From: an uncultured Flavobacterium sp.
Lineage (GTDB): Bacteria; Bacteroidota; Bacteroidia; Flavobacteriales; Flavobacteriaceae
Length of the DNA stretch: 64,000 nucleotides
Direction of reading: 5' to 3'
NCBI RefSeq assembly: GCF_946220915.1
Contig: NZ_CAMIHH010000001.1
Coordinates: 1-64,000, forward strand
A model generated the notes under the pieces. It ran no database searches, had not been told where the DNA came from, and saw only the letters and a list, made by a program, of their open reading frames with translations. Positions 44,071 to 53,554 of the stretch are shown here, piece after piece. Made by a program: the position numbers and the translations under genes. Position 1 is the first letter of the stretch. Each line of letters starts with the position of its first letter.

Positions 44071-46782
44071 TTAGAACTGCTGACCAATGATAAAGTGCGT
44101 TTCCCAACCGTTCTTGCCTTGTCCTTCACGTCCCGGCAGCGGGTCGAACCCGTGGCCGAAGTCGATGCCCAGAAGCCCGAATGCCGGCATGAATACCCTG
44201 AGTCCAAAGCCTGCCGAACGCTTAAGAGCAAACGGGTTATAGTTGCTAAAGCCGTCAAATGACGCTCCTGCCTCCAGGAATGTAAGCGCATATATCGATG
44301 CCTGCGATTTTAACGTGATGGGGTAACGAAGCTCCAGCGTGAACTTGTTATATATCGTTGCCCCAATTTGTATCTCCTGGCCGTTGGCTTCCCTCAATAC
44401 GGGCGATAGCGCCTGGTTAGGATAACCCCTGAGCTGTATTACCTCGCGGCCGTCCAATGCATAGTTGGCCATGCCATCACCACCCAGGTAGAACCTTTCA
44501 AACGGCACCAGGCCCCTGTCGGAATTGTACGCTCCCATGAAACCGAACTCGCCTAAGGCGCGAAGTACAAGTTCATGCGATTGCGACCCCGCCAGTTTGG
44601 TATAAGCATCAGCCTTGAACTTAAATTTCCAGTATTCCAGCCAGTTGAACCTTTTCTGGTCATACTTGGCTTCGTCTAGCGAAGCATCCGCAGCATTATC
44701 CACCCTGCTCAAAGGATTGCCGTTTGTATCCACGGTATAATAATCAAGAGGGCCTATGTTTGTGCCGGGCAGCGTTGCTCCCGTCCTGTTCCTGAGTTTG
44801 TATTCTGTTTCATTTTTCAGGCCTGCATAATCAATCCCGTTAACCAGCGAGTAGGGGAAAGTCGTCCTGAAGCTTGCGCTGAACAGTGAGCCGTATGTAG
44901 GGTAAATAGGGTTGCGGCCCCTGTTGTCCCTTGTAAGCTCTACCGTGTAGGCAAGGTTTCTCGATGTACCGTTACCAAAGGTAAACAATCCTGTGTTATA
45001 ATTACTTAGGCTGTAGTACTGGAATGTCAAAGAGTGCGAAAGCCTCATATAATAATCCGGTTCGCTAAGCCTTTTCGACATACCCAGTGAGATGGACGAT
45101 ATCGTAAAACTCCTCGACCTGTCTACATCGCGGGATGTAAAGTTATACAAAAACTGCCTGCTGTGCGATAGCGACCCAAAAAGCTGTATCGGTTTTTTAC
45201 CGCCAAACCATGGCTCGGTAAACGACATGCTATAGGTTTGGAAATAGGTGCTGCCCTGTGCACGCAGTGAGAGTTTTTGCCCGTCGCCCATTGGCAGCGG
45301 ATTATAGGCCTCTTTGTTAAAAATATTGCGTATGGAGAAATTGTTGAACGAAAGTCCCAGCGTACCGATGAATCCGCCGCCGCCATAACCTCCCTGCAGT
45401 TCTATCTGGCTCGATCCCTTTTCGGTCACGTTCCATTCTATGTCTACAGTACCCGTGGCAGGGTCAGGGTTTTTTACATCCGGACGAATGGTTTCCGGGT
45501 CAAAAAAGCCCAGTGCGCCGAGTTCGCGGATGGTTCCTATTACGTCTTCCTTATTCCATTTCTGGCCAGGCCTTGTGCGGAGCTCGCGGTATATTACGTG
45601 GTCATTGGTCTTGTCGTTGCCTACCACGTTTACATTGTTAAAGTAAGCAATTGGCCCCTCGACAATGCGAATCTCGAAGTCGATAGTGTCGTTGTACGTC
45701 CTTACTTCCACAGCATTGATGTTCGAGAACAGGTAGCCGTTATTCTGGTACAGGTTAGTAAGGTCTTCACCGTCCGGCTTGGTCGGGTCGGCAATCCTTT
45801 TTTGCAGCATTACACCATTATATACCTCGCCTTTTTTAATCCCGAGTATCTGGTTCAGCTGATTGTTGTTGTAAACCGTGTTGCCCAGGTATTTTATCTC
45901 ACCAAAGTAATATTTGTTACCCTCTTCAACATTAATGGTAATGCCAACGGTATTTTTTTTAGGGTTGTATATTACAGTGTCAGATGTTACCCGCGCATCG
46001 CGGTAGCCTTTTTCCTTGTATTTATCGATAACGCTTACAAGGTCTTCCTTATACTTGTCGGCAATAAATTTAGAGGGTTTGAAAATGCGCAATGGGTTAA
46101 GAGGACTTTTTCGCTTGGTATTTTTCATGGCACCTCGAAGCTTTCCATCGGTAAGCTGGGTATTGCCGTTAAAGTCAATGCTGCTTACGCGCACTTTCCT
46201 GCCACGGTCAATATTCACAACCATTTTTACCGTATTGGTGCTGTCCGGTATTACATTTATGGCTACTTTGGTATTATAGTAGCCATCTTTGCGGTACTTG
46301 TTCTCAATGTAGTTTTTGGTGTTCGTGATAAGGTTTTCATTTACGATCTTGCCTTTATTAAGGTCGGTATCCTTAATAAGCCCTTCAATCTTTCCTTTGC
46401 GCACACCCTGTATCTTTACATCGGTCAGTTTGGGCAGTTCGTTAAGGTACAGCTCCAGGTAAATGCTGTCGCCTTCTATTTTATTCTGGTAAAAGTTTAC
46501 ATCGCTAAATAGCCCCAGCCTCCACAGCTTTTTGATCGCGGCGCTTATCTCCTCTCCGGGAACGTGTATGACCTGGCCTTTTTCCAGGCCGGTAAAGTTT
46601 ACTACCGTTTGCTCATTGTAGCTTATTTTCCCTGTTACGGAAATGTCGGCCAGGATGTATTCCCTTGGCGATTCCAGGTTGCCAAATTCCTGGGCATTCG
46701 CCGAAGCACCTGCAAATAATAAAATGCCAAAAAGTAATGCAATGCCCGTACGGACCCTATTTGTGTTACTTAACTTGTTCAC
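44071..46782 (-). CDS. bamA: Outer-membrane assembly factor BamA
   Basis: About 903 residues. Signal peptide (GIALLFGILLFAGASANAQ), five POTRA domains (about residues 35-430) and a 16-strand Omp85 barrel to the C-terminus ending WETHFIIGQQF, with the conserved VRGF-like loop reading QLRGYP. BamA inserts outer-membrane proteins. I favour the GTG at 46782, which gives MNKLSNTNRVRTGIALL and overlaps uppS by only 17 nt. An ATG at 46833 would overlap by 68 nt. The gene lies between uppS and two ompH genes. Confidence 0.92.
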   Translation of the reverse strand: MNKLSNTNRVRTGIALLFGILLFAGASANAQEFGNLESPREYILADISVTGKISYNEQTVVNFTGLEKGQVIHVPGEEISAAIKKLWRLGLFSDVNFYQNKIEGDSIYLELYLNELPKLTDVKIQGVRKGKIEGLIKDTDLNKGKIVNENLITNTKNYIENKYRKDGYYNTKVAINVIPDSTNTVKMVVNIDRGRKVRVSSIDFNGNTQLTDGKLRGAMKNTKRKSPLNPLRIFKPSKFIADKYKEDLVSVIDKYKEKGYRDARVTSDTVIYNPKKNTVGITINVEEGNKYYFGEIKYLGNTVYNNNQLNQILGIKKGEVYNGVMLQKRIADPTKPDGEDLTNLYQNNGYLFSNINAVEVRTYNDTIDFEIRIVEGPIAYFNNVNVVGNDKTNDHVIYRELRTRPGQKWNKEDVIGTIRELGALGFFDPETIRPDVKNPDPATGTVDIEWNVTEKGSSQIELQGGYGGGGFIGTLGLSFNNFSIRNIFNKEAYNPLPMGDGQKLSLRAQGSTYFQTYSMSFTEPWFGGKKPIQLFGSLSHSRQFLYNFTSRDVDRSRSFTISSISLGMSKRLSEPDYYMRLSHSLTFQYYSLSNYNTGLFTFGNGTSRNLAYTVELTRDNRGRNPIYPTYGSLFSASFRTTFPYSLVNGIDYAGLKNETEYKLRNRTGATLPGTNIGPLDYYTVDTNGNPLSRVDNAADASLDEAKYDQKRFNWLEYWKFKFKADAYTKLAGSQSHELVLRALGEFGFMGAYNSDRGLVPFERFYLGGDGMANYALDGREVIQLRGYPNQALSPVLREANGQEIQIGATIYNKFTLELRYPITLKSQASIYALTFLEAGASFDGFSNYNPFALKRSAGFGLRVFMPAFGLLGIDFGHGFDPLPGREGQGKNGWETHFIIGQQF

Positions 46783-47506
46783 TGGTTTTTCCAAATCTAC
46801 GTTCTCTTTTTTGATAACTGATAATTGCTTCATGCAGGTCTTTTTCCCTGAAATCGGGCCAAAGCACTTCTGTAAAATAAAACTCGGCATACGCCACCTG
46901 CCATAGCAGGAAGTTGCTAATGCGCTGTTCACCACTGGTCCTTATTACAAGGTCCACATCCGGAAGGCCATGGGTATACAGGTGCCGGTTTATGACAGAT
47001 TCGCTGATGTCAGCTATGTTCAATTGGTTATTTTGTACTTGTTCGCTTATTTGCTTTACTGCCGAAATGATCTCCTCCCTGGATCCGTAACTCAGTGCGA
47101 GCGTAAGTGTCATCCGGGTATTGTCTTTTGTTTGCCCCATTACATCCTGCAGCTTTTTGCGGGCGCTCTCCGGCAGCATGGCGGTATTGCCTATGGTATT
47201 TAGCTTAATGCTGTTTTTTTGTAGTGTTGGGAGCTCTTTTTCGAGCGAGCTTACCAGCAGGTTCATCAGGGTATCCACTTCCAGCTTGGGCCTGTTCCAG
47301 TTTTCTGTTGAAAATGCGTATAAGGTAAGGCATTCAATACCCAGCCTGGCACAGCTTTCTACTGTCTCGCGCACAGCCTTGGTACCGTTCTCATGGCCAA
47401 AGGCGCGAAGCATCCCCTTCCTTTTTGCCCAGCGGCCATTGCCGTCCATTATAATGGCAAGGTGCTTTGGCATGTTTTGGGTATTTAAAGTGGTAGTTGT
47501 GTCCAT
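46766..47506 (-). CDS. uppS: Isoprenyl transferase (undecaprenyl diphosphate synthase)
   Basis: 246 residues. The signature MPKHLAIIMDGNGRWAKRKG has catalytic Asp21, and the late VDLVIRTSGEQRISNFLLWQ with AYAEFYFTEVLWPDF is typical. It elongates farnesyl diphosphate with isopentenyl diphosphate to the C55 lipid carrier of cell-wall synthesis, using products of the mevalonate genes. It overlaps bamA by 17 nt, giving translational coupling. Confidence 0.94.
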   Translation of the reverse strand: MDTTTTLNTQNMPKHLAIIMDGNGRWAKRKGMLRAFGHENGTKAVRETVESCARLGIECLTLYAFSTENWNRPKLEVDTLMNLLVSSLEKELPTLQKNSIKLNTIGNTAMLPESARKKLQDVMGQTKDNTRMTLTLALSYGSREEIISAVKQISEQVQNNQLNIADISESVINRHLYTHGLPDVDLVIRTSGEQRISNFLLWQVAYAEFYFTEVLWPDFREKDLHEAIISYQKRERRFGKTSEQVK

Positions 47507-47509
47507 AGA

Positions 47510-48190
47510 TCAATCGCAGTAGCAGGGCTTTTCGCCAAAGGTGTAGGTTAGGGTAAGGCCGGAAAACACATACCAGTCCTTGCTTTCAAGGTTGCCGAAG
47601 CGAAATTCGGGGTGCTCTTCATGATTGCTTCCGTCGAGGTTGTCGCTAAATGTGGCCCTTGCGCCCACTTCAAATCCAAGGATGAGGGCCTGGGTTATAT
47701 TTGCTTTAAGCCCCACGGTCATAGGGATTGCCATTCCGCCCGTAGAGTCGCCGCTATGCGTTTCGCCTGTTGCGGTATTGATGTAAATATCGTTGTACCA
47801 GTAATAGCTAAGCCCGCCGTACAGGTAAGGAGTTACCTTGAATTCGTCCTCATGGAGGTTAAATTCGAAAAAATTAAACTCCAGGCCTGCAGACAGCTCT
47901 TTAATGGTATTTTCAAACTTATAGCCGCGCTCGTTCCTGCCCCGTACTTCAGAGTCGATATCGTCCGACGCTATCCTGCCATAAGTAAACGAAGCCCTCC
48001 AAGAATGCCTTGGGCTGCGGTTCCATTTATAGATGATCCCTACGGCAAGGTCATTCGGGGCAATATAATCCGTAGGCCCTACATCGCCTATGTAATTAGC
48101 GCCACCGGCGAAAAGCCCCAGTTCGTTGATCTGGGCTTCGCTCCTGAATGCCGTTATGATTATCAATATCAAAAATACAGTCCTCTTCAT
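47510..48190 (-). CDS. DUF6089-type outer-membrane barrel protein
   Basis: 226 residues: signal peptide (MKRTVFLILIIITAFRSEAQ), then NELGLFAGGANYIGDVGPTDYI and an eight- to ten-strand barrel with aromatic turns. This agrees with the DUF6089 family that stands before uppS-bamA in flavobacteria. Function unknown. It starts the DUF6089-uppS-bamA-ompH-ompH operon, 17 nt after a TATATTTG box, and ends 4 nt before the uppS start. Confidence 0.8.
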   Translation of the reverse strand: MKRTVFLILIIITAFRSEAQINELGLFAGGANYIGDVGPTDYIAPNDLAVGIIYKWNRSPRHSWRASFTYGRIASDDIDSEVRGRNERGYKFENTIKELSAGLEFNFFEFNLHEDEFKVTPYLYGGLSYYWYNDIYINTATGETHSGDSTGGMAIPMTVGLKANITQALILGFEVGARATFSDNLDGSNHEEHPEFRFGNLESKDWYVFSGLTLTYTFGEKPCYCD

Positions 48191-48206
48191 TCTATAAAAT
48201 TGGGTG

Positions 48207-48214
48207 CAAATATA
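48207..48214 (-). promoter_or_regulatory. Minus-7 promoter box, DUF6089-uppS-bamA operon
   Basis: TATATTTG on the minus strand, 17 nt before the DUF6089 start codon. It is probably the main promoter of the outer-membrane biogenesis operon. Confidence 0.65.
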
Positions 48215-48497
48215 GTAATATAGATTTCTAATCTGTCTATATCACCTAATTTACATCCTTAAAAATATATAAATTGGCAATATACAGACTTGAAAACGGA
48301 AGAAGTGTGTGTGTAGTATGCGTGCGTGATAAATTTGTGGGACAAAAGTTGCAGGACTAATTCAACCGCATCGAATGCGCAGGCCTTTTTAAATGCTAAA
48401 TAGTGAAGCTTGGCCTCGCCACTATAAATTTAGTTTCCTGCCACTTTAACCCAGGCTGTGCTCAATCATTGCTGCGTGGTTAAAGTAAATGAGAAGC
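48215..48497. other. Intergenic stretch with hairpins, no gene
   Basis: Between nadK and DUF6089 (307 nt). A perfect 9-bp inverted repeat ACTTTAACC/GGTTAAAGT (48443-48451 and 48478-48486) and a 6-bp one (48400-48405, 48420-48425) could end nadK transcription, though neither has a strong T-tract. A GT-rich run lies near 48307-48329. No coding region is supported. Confidence 0.5.
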
Positions 48498-49385
48498 TCA
48501 ATTCCTCTTATCCTCGCCCCAAAGGAGTTTTTTTCGCAATGTATCGGTAAATTTCTCCTCGGCAAATTCTACCAGGTGGATTTTAAAACCTGTTTTTTTA
48601 ATGCATATGGCGGTTTCCACATCCATGGATATAATGCGGGAGTCGAGCGATACCAAATGCTGTTCCTCACGGCTGCTCACTTTCAGCTCAATTTCGGTAT
48701 CATCGGGTATAACCAGCGGGCGGGCGTTAAGGTTGTGCGGTGCGATAGGGGTTATTACCAGGCTGCTTACCTCGGGCATCAGTACCGGGCCGCCGCAGCT
48801 TAGCGAATATCCGGTTGAGCCGGTAGGCGTAGAGATGATAAGCCCGTCTGCCCAATACGAGTTCAGGTATTCGCCGTTAAGTTTGGTCTCAATGGTAATC
48901 ATCGAGGTAGTGTCTTTACGGCTTACGGTTATTTCGTTCAGGGCAAAGTCAAGTTCATCGGCTGGCGTTTCGGGCTTGCCGTCATAATCGACAGAAAGCA
49001 GCGTGCGCGGCGATATCTTATATTTGTTTTCAAATAATAGCGGGAGCAGCAGCGGTATGTTTTCCTGTTGTACTGTAGCTAAAAATCCAAGCCTGCCTGC
49101 ATTTATGCCCACAATGGGGATGTTCTTATCCCGCACATAGGTGGCAGCCCTCAGCATGGTTCCGTCGCCGCCAATGCATATGAGGATATCAAAGCCATTG
49201 AGCGCTTGGTGCTCCGAAAATACAGGGTAGCTTTTGCCGGCAAGCAGGTTTTTTTCGGCAAGGGCATTATAAAAGTTAGACTCAATGGCAATGTGCGGCC
49301 CATAACGTTCCAAAACCGCCAGCAGCCCGTCTATGATCTCCTCGGTATTGTCTTTATAGTATTGCCCGTAAATTGCTATTTTCAT
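48498..49385 (-). CDS. nadK: NAD kinase
   Basis: 295 residues. The GGDG motif (CIGGDGTMLRAATYV), NAGRLGFLA and the signature TPTGSTGYSLSCGGPV are present, so it should convert NAD to NADP with ATP. It follows the CBS gene by 5 nt and is cotranscribed with it. It also complements the NAD salvage genes at 12348-15419, but I see no NrtR-like palindrome here. Confidence 0.94.
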   Translation of the reverse strand: MKIAIYGQYYKDNTEEIIDGLLAVLERYGPHIAIESNFYNALAEKNLLAGKSYPVFSEHQALNGFDILICIGGDGTMLRAATYVRDKNIPIVGINAGRLGFLATVQQENIPLLLPLLFENKYKISPRTLLSVDYDGKPETPADELDFALNEITVSRKDTTSMITIETKLNGEYLNSYWADGLIISTPTGSTGYSLSCGGPVLMPEVSSLVITPIAPHNLNARPLVIPDDTEIELKVSSREEQHLVSLDSRIISMDVETAICIKKTGFKIHLVEFAEEKFTDTLRKKLLWGEDKRN

Positions 49386-49390
49386 GTCGC

Positions 49391-50050
49391 TTATATGTTC
49401 AGGTATTTATCAAGGTAGTCCGACCGGTCCTTCAATGTATTGAGGTATGCATCTTCCTGGTGCTCGGAGATGATGTCGTAGTTATACCGCCTGAAAGTCT
49501 GGATGATCTCGCTCAGCCCGCCCAGGCTTATCTTCAACGTGATCTGTACTTTATTCAGGTTGGCTTCAGATATGAAAAAGCCCAGCAGCCTGCCATTATT
49601 GCTTTCCACTATTTGTGCGGCCTCGCTCATGCTGTAGTCGGCAATGCCTTTCTCAACCACCAGTATTCCTCCTTCTTCCTTAAGAAACGGGGTCTGGTGG
49701 AAAAGCGTTATCACATCGGTGATCTCATAATAGCCCAAATACCTGTTCTCTGCGTCAAGCACGGGCAGCAGGTTGGTTTCGTTCCGGGCAAATACCTCCA
49801 GCACATCCAGCCATATTGCGGTGTCGCGCACAAAAAAACGCTCAAAGCTATAGCGAAGGTCGGCCATGGTTTTTTCAATGTCCATTAGCTCAACATCTTC
49901 TGCACCTGCACAGCCTATGTATATGCCTTCATCCAGCACCGGGAAGTAAGAAAAGAGGTACTCGGCAAACAGGTCCTGTGCATCTGCAACGGTATCGCCC
50001 ATACGGAGCGGCTTTATGGCATTGCTTATAAAATCGGTAATGTCGGTCAT
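49391..50050 (-). CDS. CBS-domain protein with ACT-like tail
   Basis: 219 residues, cytoplasmic. Two CBS domains (about 1-60 and 75-130, PLRMGDTVADAQDLF and DTAIWLDVLEVFARNETNLLPVLD) and a C-terminal part (about 140-210) that looks like an ACT fold. CBS pairs bind adenine nucleotides and act as energy sensors. Being 5 nt upstream of nadK, it may tune NAD kinase or report nucleotide status; this is inferred from position alone. Confidence 0.85.
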   Translation of the reverse strand: MTDITDFISNAIKPLRMGDTVADAQDLFAEYLFSYFPVLDEGIYIGCAGAEDVELMDIEKTMADLRYSFERFFVRDTAIWLDVLEVFARNETNLLPVLDAENRYLGYYEITDVITLFHQTPFLKEEGGILVVEKGIADYSMSEAAQIVESNNGRLLGFFISEANLNKVQITLKISLGGLSEIIQTFRRYNYDIISEHQEDAYLNTLKDRSDYLDKYLNI

Positions 50051-50081
50051 CGGGGTAATGCTAATTATTATGCAAAATAAT

Positions 50082-50089
50082 CAAAAATA
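50082..50089 (-). promoter_or_regulatory. Minus-7 promoter box, CBS-nadK operon
   Basis: TATTTTTG on the minus strand, 31 nt before the CBS start. It is divergent from the pdxJ promoter at 50107-50114. Confidence 0.5.
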
Positions 50090-50106
50090 AGGATAAACTG
50101 CCTTTT

Positions 50107-50114
50107 TAACTTTG
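50107..50114 (+). promoter_or_regulatory. Minus-7 promoter box, pdxJ gene
   Basis: TAACTTTG, 34 nt before the pdxJ ATG. Confidence 0.6.
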
Positions 50115-50148
50115 TATTTTTGTATGAAAAAGCAGACTTAACAAAGAT

Positions 50149-50862
50149 ATGGCAAAACTCAGTGTCAACATAAACAAAATAGCTACCCTGCGCAATTCAA
50201 GGGGCAGCAATGTGCCCGATTTACTTAAAGTAGCTGCCGATGTGCAAAAATTCGGCGCGCAGGGGATAACCGTACATCCGCGCCCTGACGAGAGGCATAT
50301 CCGCTACCAGGATGCGCGCGACCTCGTGCCTGTGGTATATACCGAATACAACATTGAAGGTAACCCGGTGCCAAAGTTCATCGACTTAGTGCTGGAAACC
50401 AGGCCTGCCCAGGTAACCCTGGTGCCCGATGCAGACGATGCCATTACGTCCAATGCCGGTTGGGATACCATAAGGCACAAAAGCTTTTTGCAGGAGGTGA
50501 TACAGGAATTCCGGCGCAACGGCATCCGCACCTCTATATTTGTCGACCCTGTAACTGCAATGGTGGAAGGTGCTAAAGATACCGGCACCGAAAGGATCGA
50601 ACTGTATACTGAAGCCTTCGCGCACGAATACGGGCTGGGCAACCAGCATAGCATAAAGCCCTATGCCGATGCGGCAGCTGTAGCCAACAGCCTTGGCCTC
50701 GGCGTGAATGCCGGGCACGACCTGAGCCTTGACAATATCAAATTCTTTAAAGACAATGTCCCGGGGCTGCTTGAGGTATCGATAGGGCATGCACTCATTG
50801 CCGAGTCGCTGTACCTGGGCCTGGAGAATGTAATTAATATGTACCTGCAAAAACTAAAATAA
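50149..50862 (+). CDS. pdxJ: Pyridoxine 5'-phosphate synthase
   Basis: 237 residues, TIM barrel. Signature regions LSVNINKIATLRNSRG, GITVHPRPDERHI and the late LGVNAGHDLSLDNI are intact. It condenses 1-deoxyxylulose 5-phosphate with 3-amino-1-hydroxyacetone phosphate in vitamin B6 synthesis. The next gene starts one nt after its stop. Confidence 0.95.
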   Translation: MAKLSVNINKIATLRNSRGSNVPDLLKVAADVQKFGAQGITVHPRPDERHIRYQDARDLVPVVYTEYNIEGNPVPKFIDLVLETRPAQVTLVPDADDAITSNAGWDTIRHKSFLQEVIQEFRRNGIRTSIFVDPVTAMVEGAKDTGTERIELYTEAFAHEYGLGNQHSIKPYADAAAVANSLGLGVNAGHDLSLDNIKFFKDNVPGLLEVSIGHALIAESLYLGLENVINMYLQKLK

Positions 50863-50863
50863 T

Positions 50864-51652
50864 ATGCTGCATTCAAGGATAGAAGGCCAAGGAAAGCCCC
50901 TGCTCATCATTCACGGATTTTTAGGCACTTCGGACAACTGGAAAACGCTGGGCGGACAGTATGCTGCCAATGGGTTCCGGGTACATGCCATCGATATGCG
51001 CAACCACGGCAAAAGCTTCCACTCGGATGACTTTACCTATGATGCCATGGTGCAGGACCTGGTGGAATATTGCGACGGCAATAATTTGGATAAACCGGAC
51101 ATTATTGGCCATTCGATGGGAGGGAAGGCAGCCATGTTTTTCGCGGTAAGATATCCCGAAAGAGTGGGCAGGCTTATAGTTGCCGACATCGGGCCTAAAT
51201 ATTACCGTCCGCACCACCAGGACATTTTGGCCGGGCTTAATGCAGTGGATTTTTCGGCAAAACCCGAGCGCTCGGATGTAGAGGAAATCCTTTCGCAGCA
51301 CATTGGCGATGCCGGTACGCGCCAGTTCCTCATGAAGAATCTTTACTGGAAAGAACCGGGGCAGCTGGCCTACCGCTTTAACCTTGATGTTTTTAATGAA
51401 AAGATTGATAACATCGGACAGGCATTGCCGGAAGGAAGCCAATTTGATGGGCCAACGCTTTTCCTGCGCGGCGACAAGTCAAATTACATCAGGGATGAAG
51501 ATTCCGAATTGATAAAAACCCATTTCCCTAATGCGGAAATAAAAGACATTAAAAATTCCGGGCACTGGCTGCATGCGGAGAACCCGAAACAGTTTTTGGA
51601 GGAGACGCTTGGTTTTCTCGACTCCCCGGACCCCTCCAAAAGAGGGGAGTAG
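50864..51652 (+). CDS. Alpha/beta hydrolase (YbfF-like)
   Basis: 262 residues. The oxyanion segment HGFLGTSDNW, nucleophile elbow GHSMGGKA (Ser84) and the closing NSGHWLHAENP with the catalytic His fit the YbfF esterase group. The substrate is not known. The last nine residues (SPDPSKRGE) and the stop codon are encoded by a palindromic element (51621-51650), so the natural C-terminus was probably changed by insertion of that element. It starts one nt after pdxJ. Confidence 0.87.
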   Translation: MLHSRIEGQGKPLLIIHGFLGTSDNWKTLGGQYAANGFRVHAIDMRNHGKSFHSDDFTYDAMVQDLVEYCDGNNLDKPDIIGHSMGGKAAMFFAVRYPERVGRLIVADIGPKYYRPHHQDILAGLNAVDFSAKPERSDVEEILSQHIGDAGTRQFLMKNLYWKEPGQLAYRFNLDVFNEKIDNIGQALPEGSQFDGPTLFLRGDKSNYIRDEDSELIKTHFPNAEIKDIKNSGHWLHAENPKQFLEETLGFLDSPDPSKRGE

Positions 51653-51711
51653 CGTCACTCATACCCATTGAGCACCTGATTCAGTAAGCGGGTTGAGTGC
51701 CCCCAATTGGG
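51621..51711. repeat. Palindromic zone between convergent genes
   Basis: Three hairpins in a row: ACTCCCC/GGGGAGT (51621-51650, with an inner CCCCTC/GAGGGG alternative), ACTCATACCC/GGGTTGAGT (51657-51666 and 51690-51698) and CCCAATTGGG (51702-51711). The first resembles the core of the repeats at 1-945 in its pyrimidine/purine arms but is not a copy. It covers the 3' ends of two convergent genes and may also end transcription. Confidence 0.6.
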
Positions 51712-51713
51712 AG

Positions 51714-53306
51714 TTAGTGGGCTTTCTTCTTGTCCAGCTTTTTACTTGCTGCTTTGGCTACAGGTTTCGGCAACACTGTCTGCACCAATCCCTCCTGCAC
51801 AAATTTCCAAATGTAATTGAACACTGATTTATCCTTATTTCGGTCTACGCCAATATGCACTTCTTTCAGCTTGCCTTTGGTATCGTCCTTTAAAACCAGG
51901 TTGCCCAGCGCGCTCACCAGCTTTTTCTTCTTTTTCAGGTTGTCCTTGTCATATACTTCCACCTTGAGGTCATCGTAGTTGATGGCAAAATCGCCCTCGG
52001 CACGGTTTCGGTTTCCATTCATGGTAAAGTATACCTCGTTCAGGCTGCCGGTCGTCGAAACGTTCATGAGCGGTTTTGAAACCGGGTTTACCTCTTCGCT
52101 TCGTATATCTTTCAGCCGGCCTATGATGGTAAACGCATCACTCCTGTCGAGTGAATTAAACGACCACTTTACTGTAAGCGGTGTCGATTTCATGAAAAGG
52201 CACTGAACATCTATAGTGGTTTTGGGCAGCTTATCTTTACGGATGGGACTGTAGATATTGGAAATGGTCGCATAGAATTTTGAGAAGGAAACCTTTGCTG
52301 GCGGGCGTTCAAAATCAAGCTGTTCCTCATACACTACGGTTGAGTTTTTAAGCAGCAGCTTATCCACCTTCAGGTCAAATTTAAGCTCCCGCAGCATCTG
52401 GTTGTACAGTTTTTTTATGGAGGGATCGTCTTTTGGGAGTTTGCTGCGGTAAATGTTGGCATTTACTTTTTCCAAAACCACTTCGGGCGAATGCACATAC
52501 ATGGTGTCGTTCACAAAGCCCCAGTCGGCTTTTGGTATGTTTATTCTTTCGGCTATAATGGCGAACTGGTCTTTTTCCTTCGGTTGCATTTGGGTAAACT
52601 GCACACGGTTTTGCTTAGGTACCATTTTAAAGTTGGCCAGGGCCATGGTACTGTCCGATGATGATAATTCGTCGGCCGTGATAGTATAAAATTGGTCTAC
52701 CCTGTAAAACAGGCTGTCGCAGGCAAATTTGTAATCCCGGTAGCGCACCGGGATGTTTTTCCCGATGGTGGTACTGTCAATGCGGATGTTGTTCAGCTCA
52801 AAATTTATCTTTGCCGCACTTAGCAAATTCCCTTTTAAAGAATCCATCATCGTAAATTTCCCGTTCCGTATTTCGAGCGCCCCGGTGCTAATGGCATTTT
52901 TAAAAGGCTTTATGTCATCATTTGTGTTATATTTTTTCTCGCGGGGGTAAAGGATCACATTAGGGGTGTCGATTATAACTTTATCCACTGTAATGCGGTT
53001 GTTGCGCAGCAATGCCCACAGCCCGAAATTTTCTACCCTTATTGCCCGGATCTCTGCAAAGGCACCCTGCTGGAGCGAGACCCCTACACTGTCTTTCGGC
53101 GCAATATAGGCATGGTGCATGGTAAAACTGCCACTAAGGATGTCAACATCCAGGTCTTTGTAGCTGATATTGTAAGGGATGCCTTTTTCCGTGCGGATGA
53201 TTTCCGGCAGTTTGTTGCTTACATACCATCCCAGGCCATAACCGCCAATGATGAGCAATAGCACCAATACCAGGATTCCAACTGTAATTTTCTTTAAAAC
53301 CTTCAT
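51714..53306 (-). CDS. AsmA/DUF748-like membrane-anchored protein
   Basis: 530 residues. One N-terminal helix (about 7-29, ITVGILVLVLLLIIGGYGLGW), then a long beta-rich periplasmic part, and a Lys-rich end (KAASKKLDKKKAH). Strands such as YKDLDVDILSGSFTMHHAYI and NFGLWALLRNNRITVDKVII resemble the AsmA-like/DUF748 class. It may work in envelope lipid traffic like the larger AsmA protein at 25841. This is a weaker identification. Confidence 0.65.
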   Translation of the reverse strand: MKVLKKITVGILVLVLLLIIGGYGLGWYVSNKLPEIIRTEKGIPYNISYKDLDVDILSGSFTMHHAYIAPKDSVGVSLQQGAFAEIRAIRVENFGLWALLRNNRITVDKVIIDTPNVILYPREKKYNTNDDIKPFKNAISTGALEIRNGKFTMMDSLKGNLLSAAKINFELNNIRIDSTTIGKNIPVRYRDYKFACDSLFYRVDQFYTITADELSSSDSTMALANFKMVPKQNRVQFTQMQPKEKDQFAIIAERINIPKADWGFVNDTMYVHSPEVVLEKVNANIYRSKLPKDDPSIKKLYNQMLRELKFDLKVDKLLLKNSTVVYEEQLDFERPPAKVSFSKFYATISNIYSPIRKDKLPKTTIDVQCLFMKSTPLTVKWSFNSLDRSDAFTIIGRLKDIRSEEVNPVSKPLMNVSTTGSLNEVYFTMNGNRNRAEGDFAINYDDLKVEVYDKDNLKKKKKLVSALGNLVLKDDTKGKLKEVHIGVDRNKDKSVFNYIWKFVQEGLVQTVLPKPVAKAASKKLDKKKAH

Positions 53307-53484
53307 TTCTTTAGGATTATGATGTAATGTACTACATTTATGCAGTATGCGGAAATGCTTTAGGTTTTAATTAGTATTTGAGGTTATTGAAATGTTTTAT
53401 AATTACTTTAACGGAATTTTAAAAAACCTGCCGTATTTTTTGAAATATGTGTTATTATGAATGCATAATATTTTGGACGAAATA

Positions 53485-53514
53485 TTGTACAATTCATATT
53501 TTATATTAAATTTG
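53485..53514 (+). promoter_or_regulatory. Promoter with minus-33 and minus-7 boxes, FadL gene
   Basis: TTG (53485-53487), 19 nt, then TAAATTTG (53507-53514), the standard Bacteroidota spacing. It is 40 nt before the ATG at 53555. The rest of the 248-nt gap is AT-rich with no gene. Confidence 0.7.
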
Positions 53515-53554
53515 ATATACGATTAAATAAAGAAACTAACACTTATTTGTAACT

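Noticed and set aside
45277..46512. A 411-codon plus-strand frame opposite bamA
   Set aside because: BamA is certain by domain content; the antisense frame is a shadow of its codon use.
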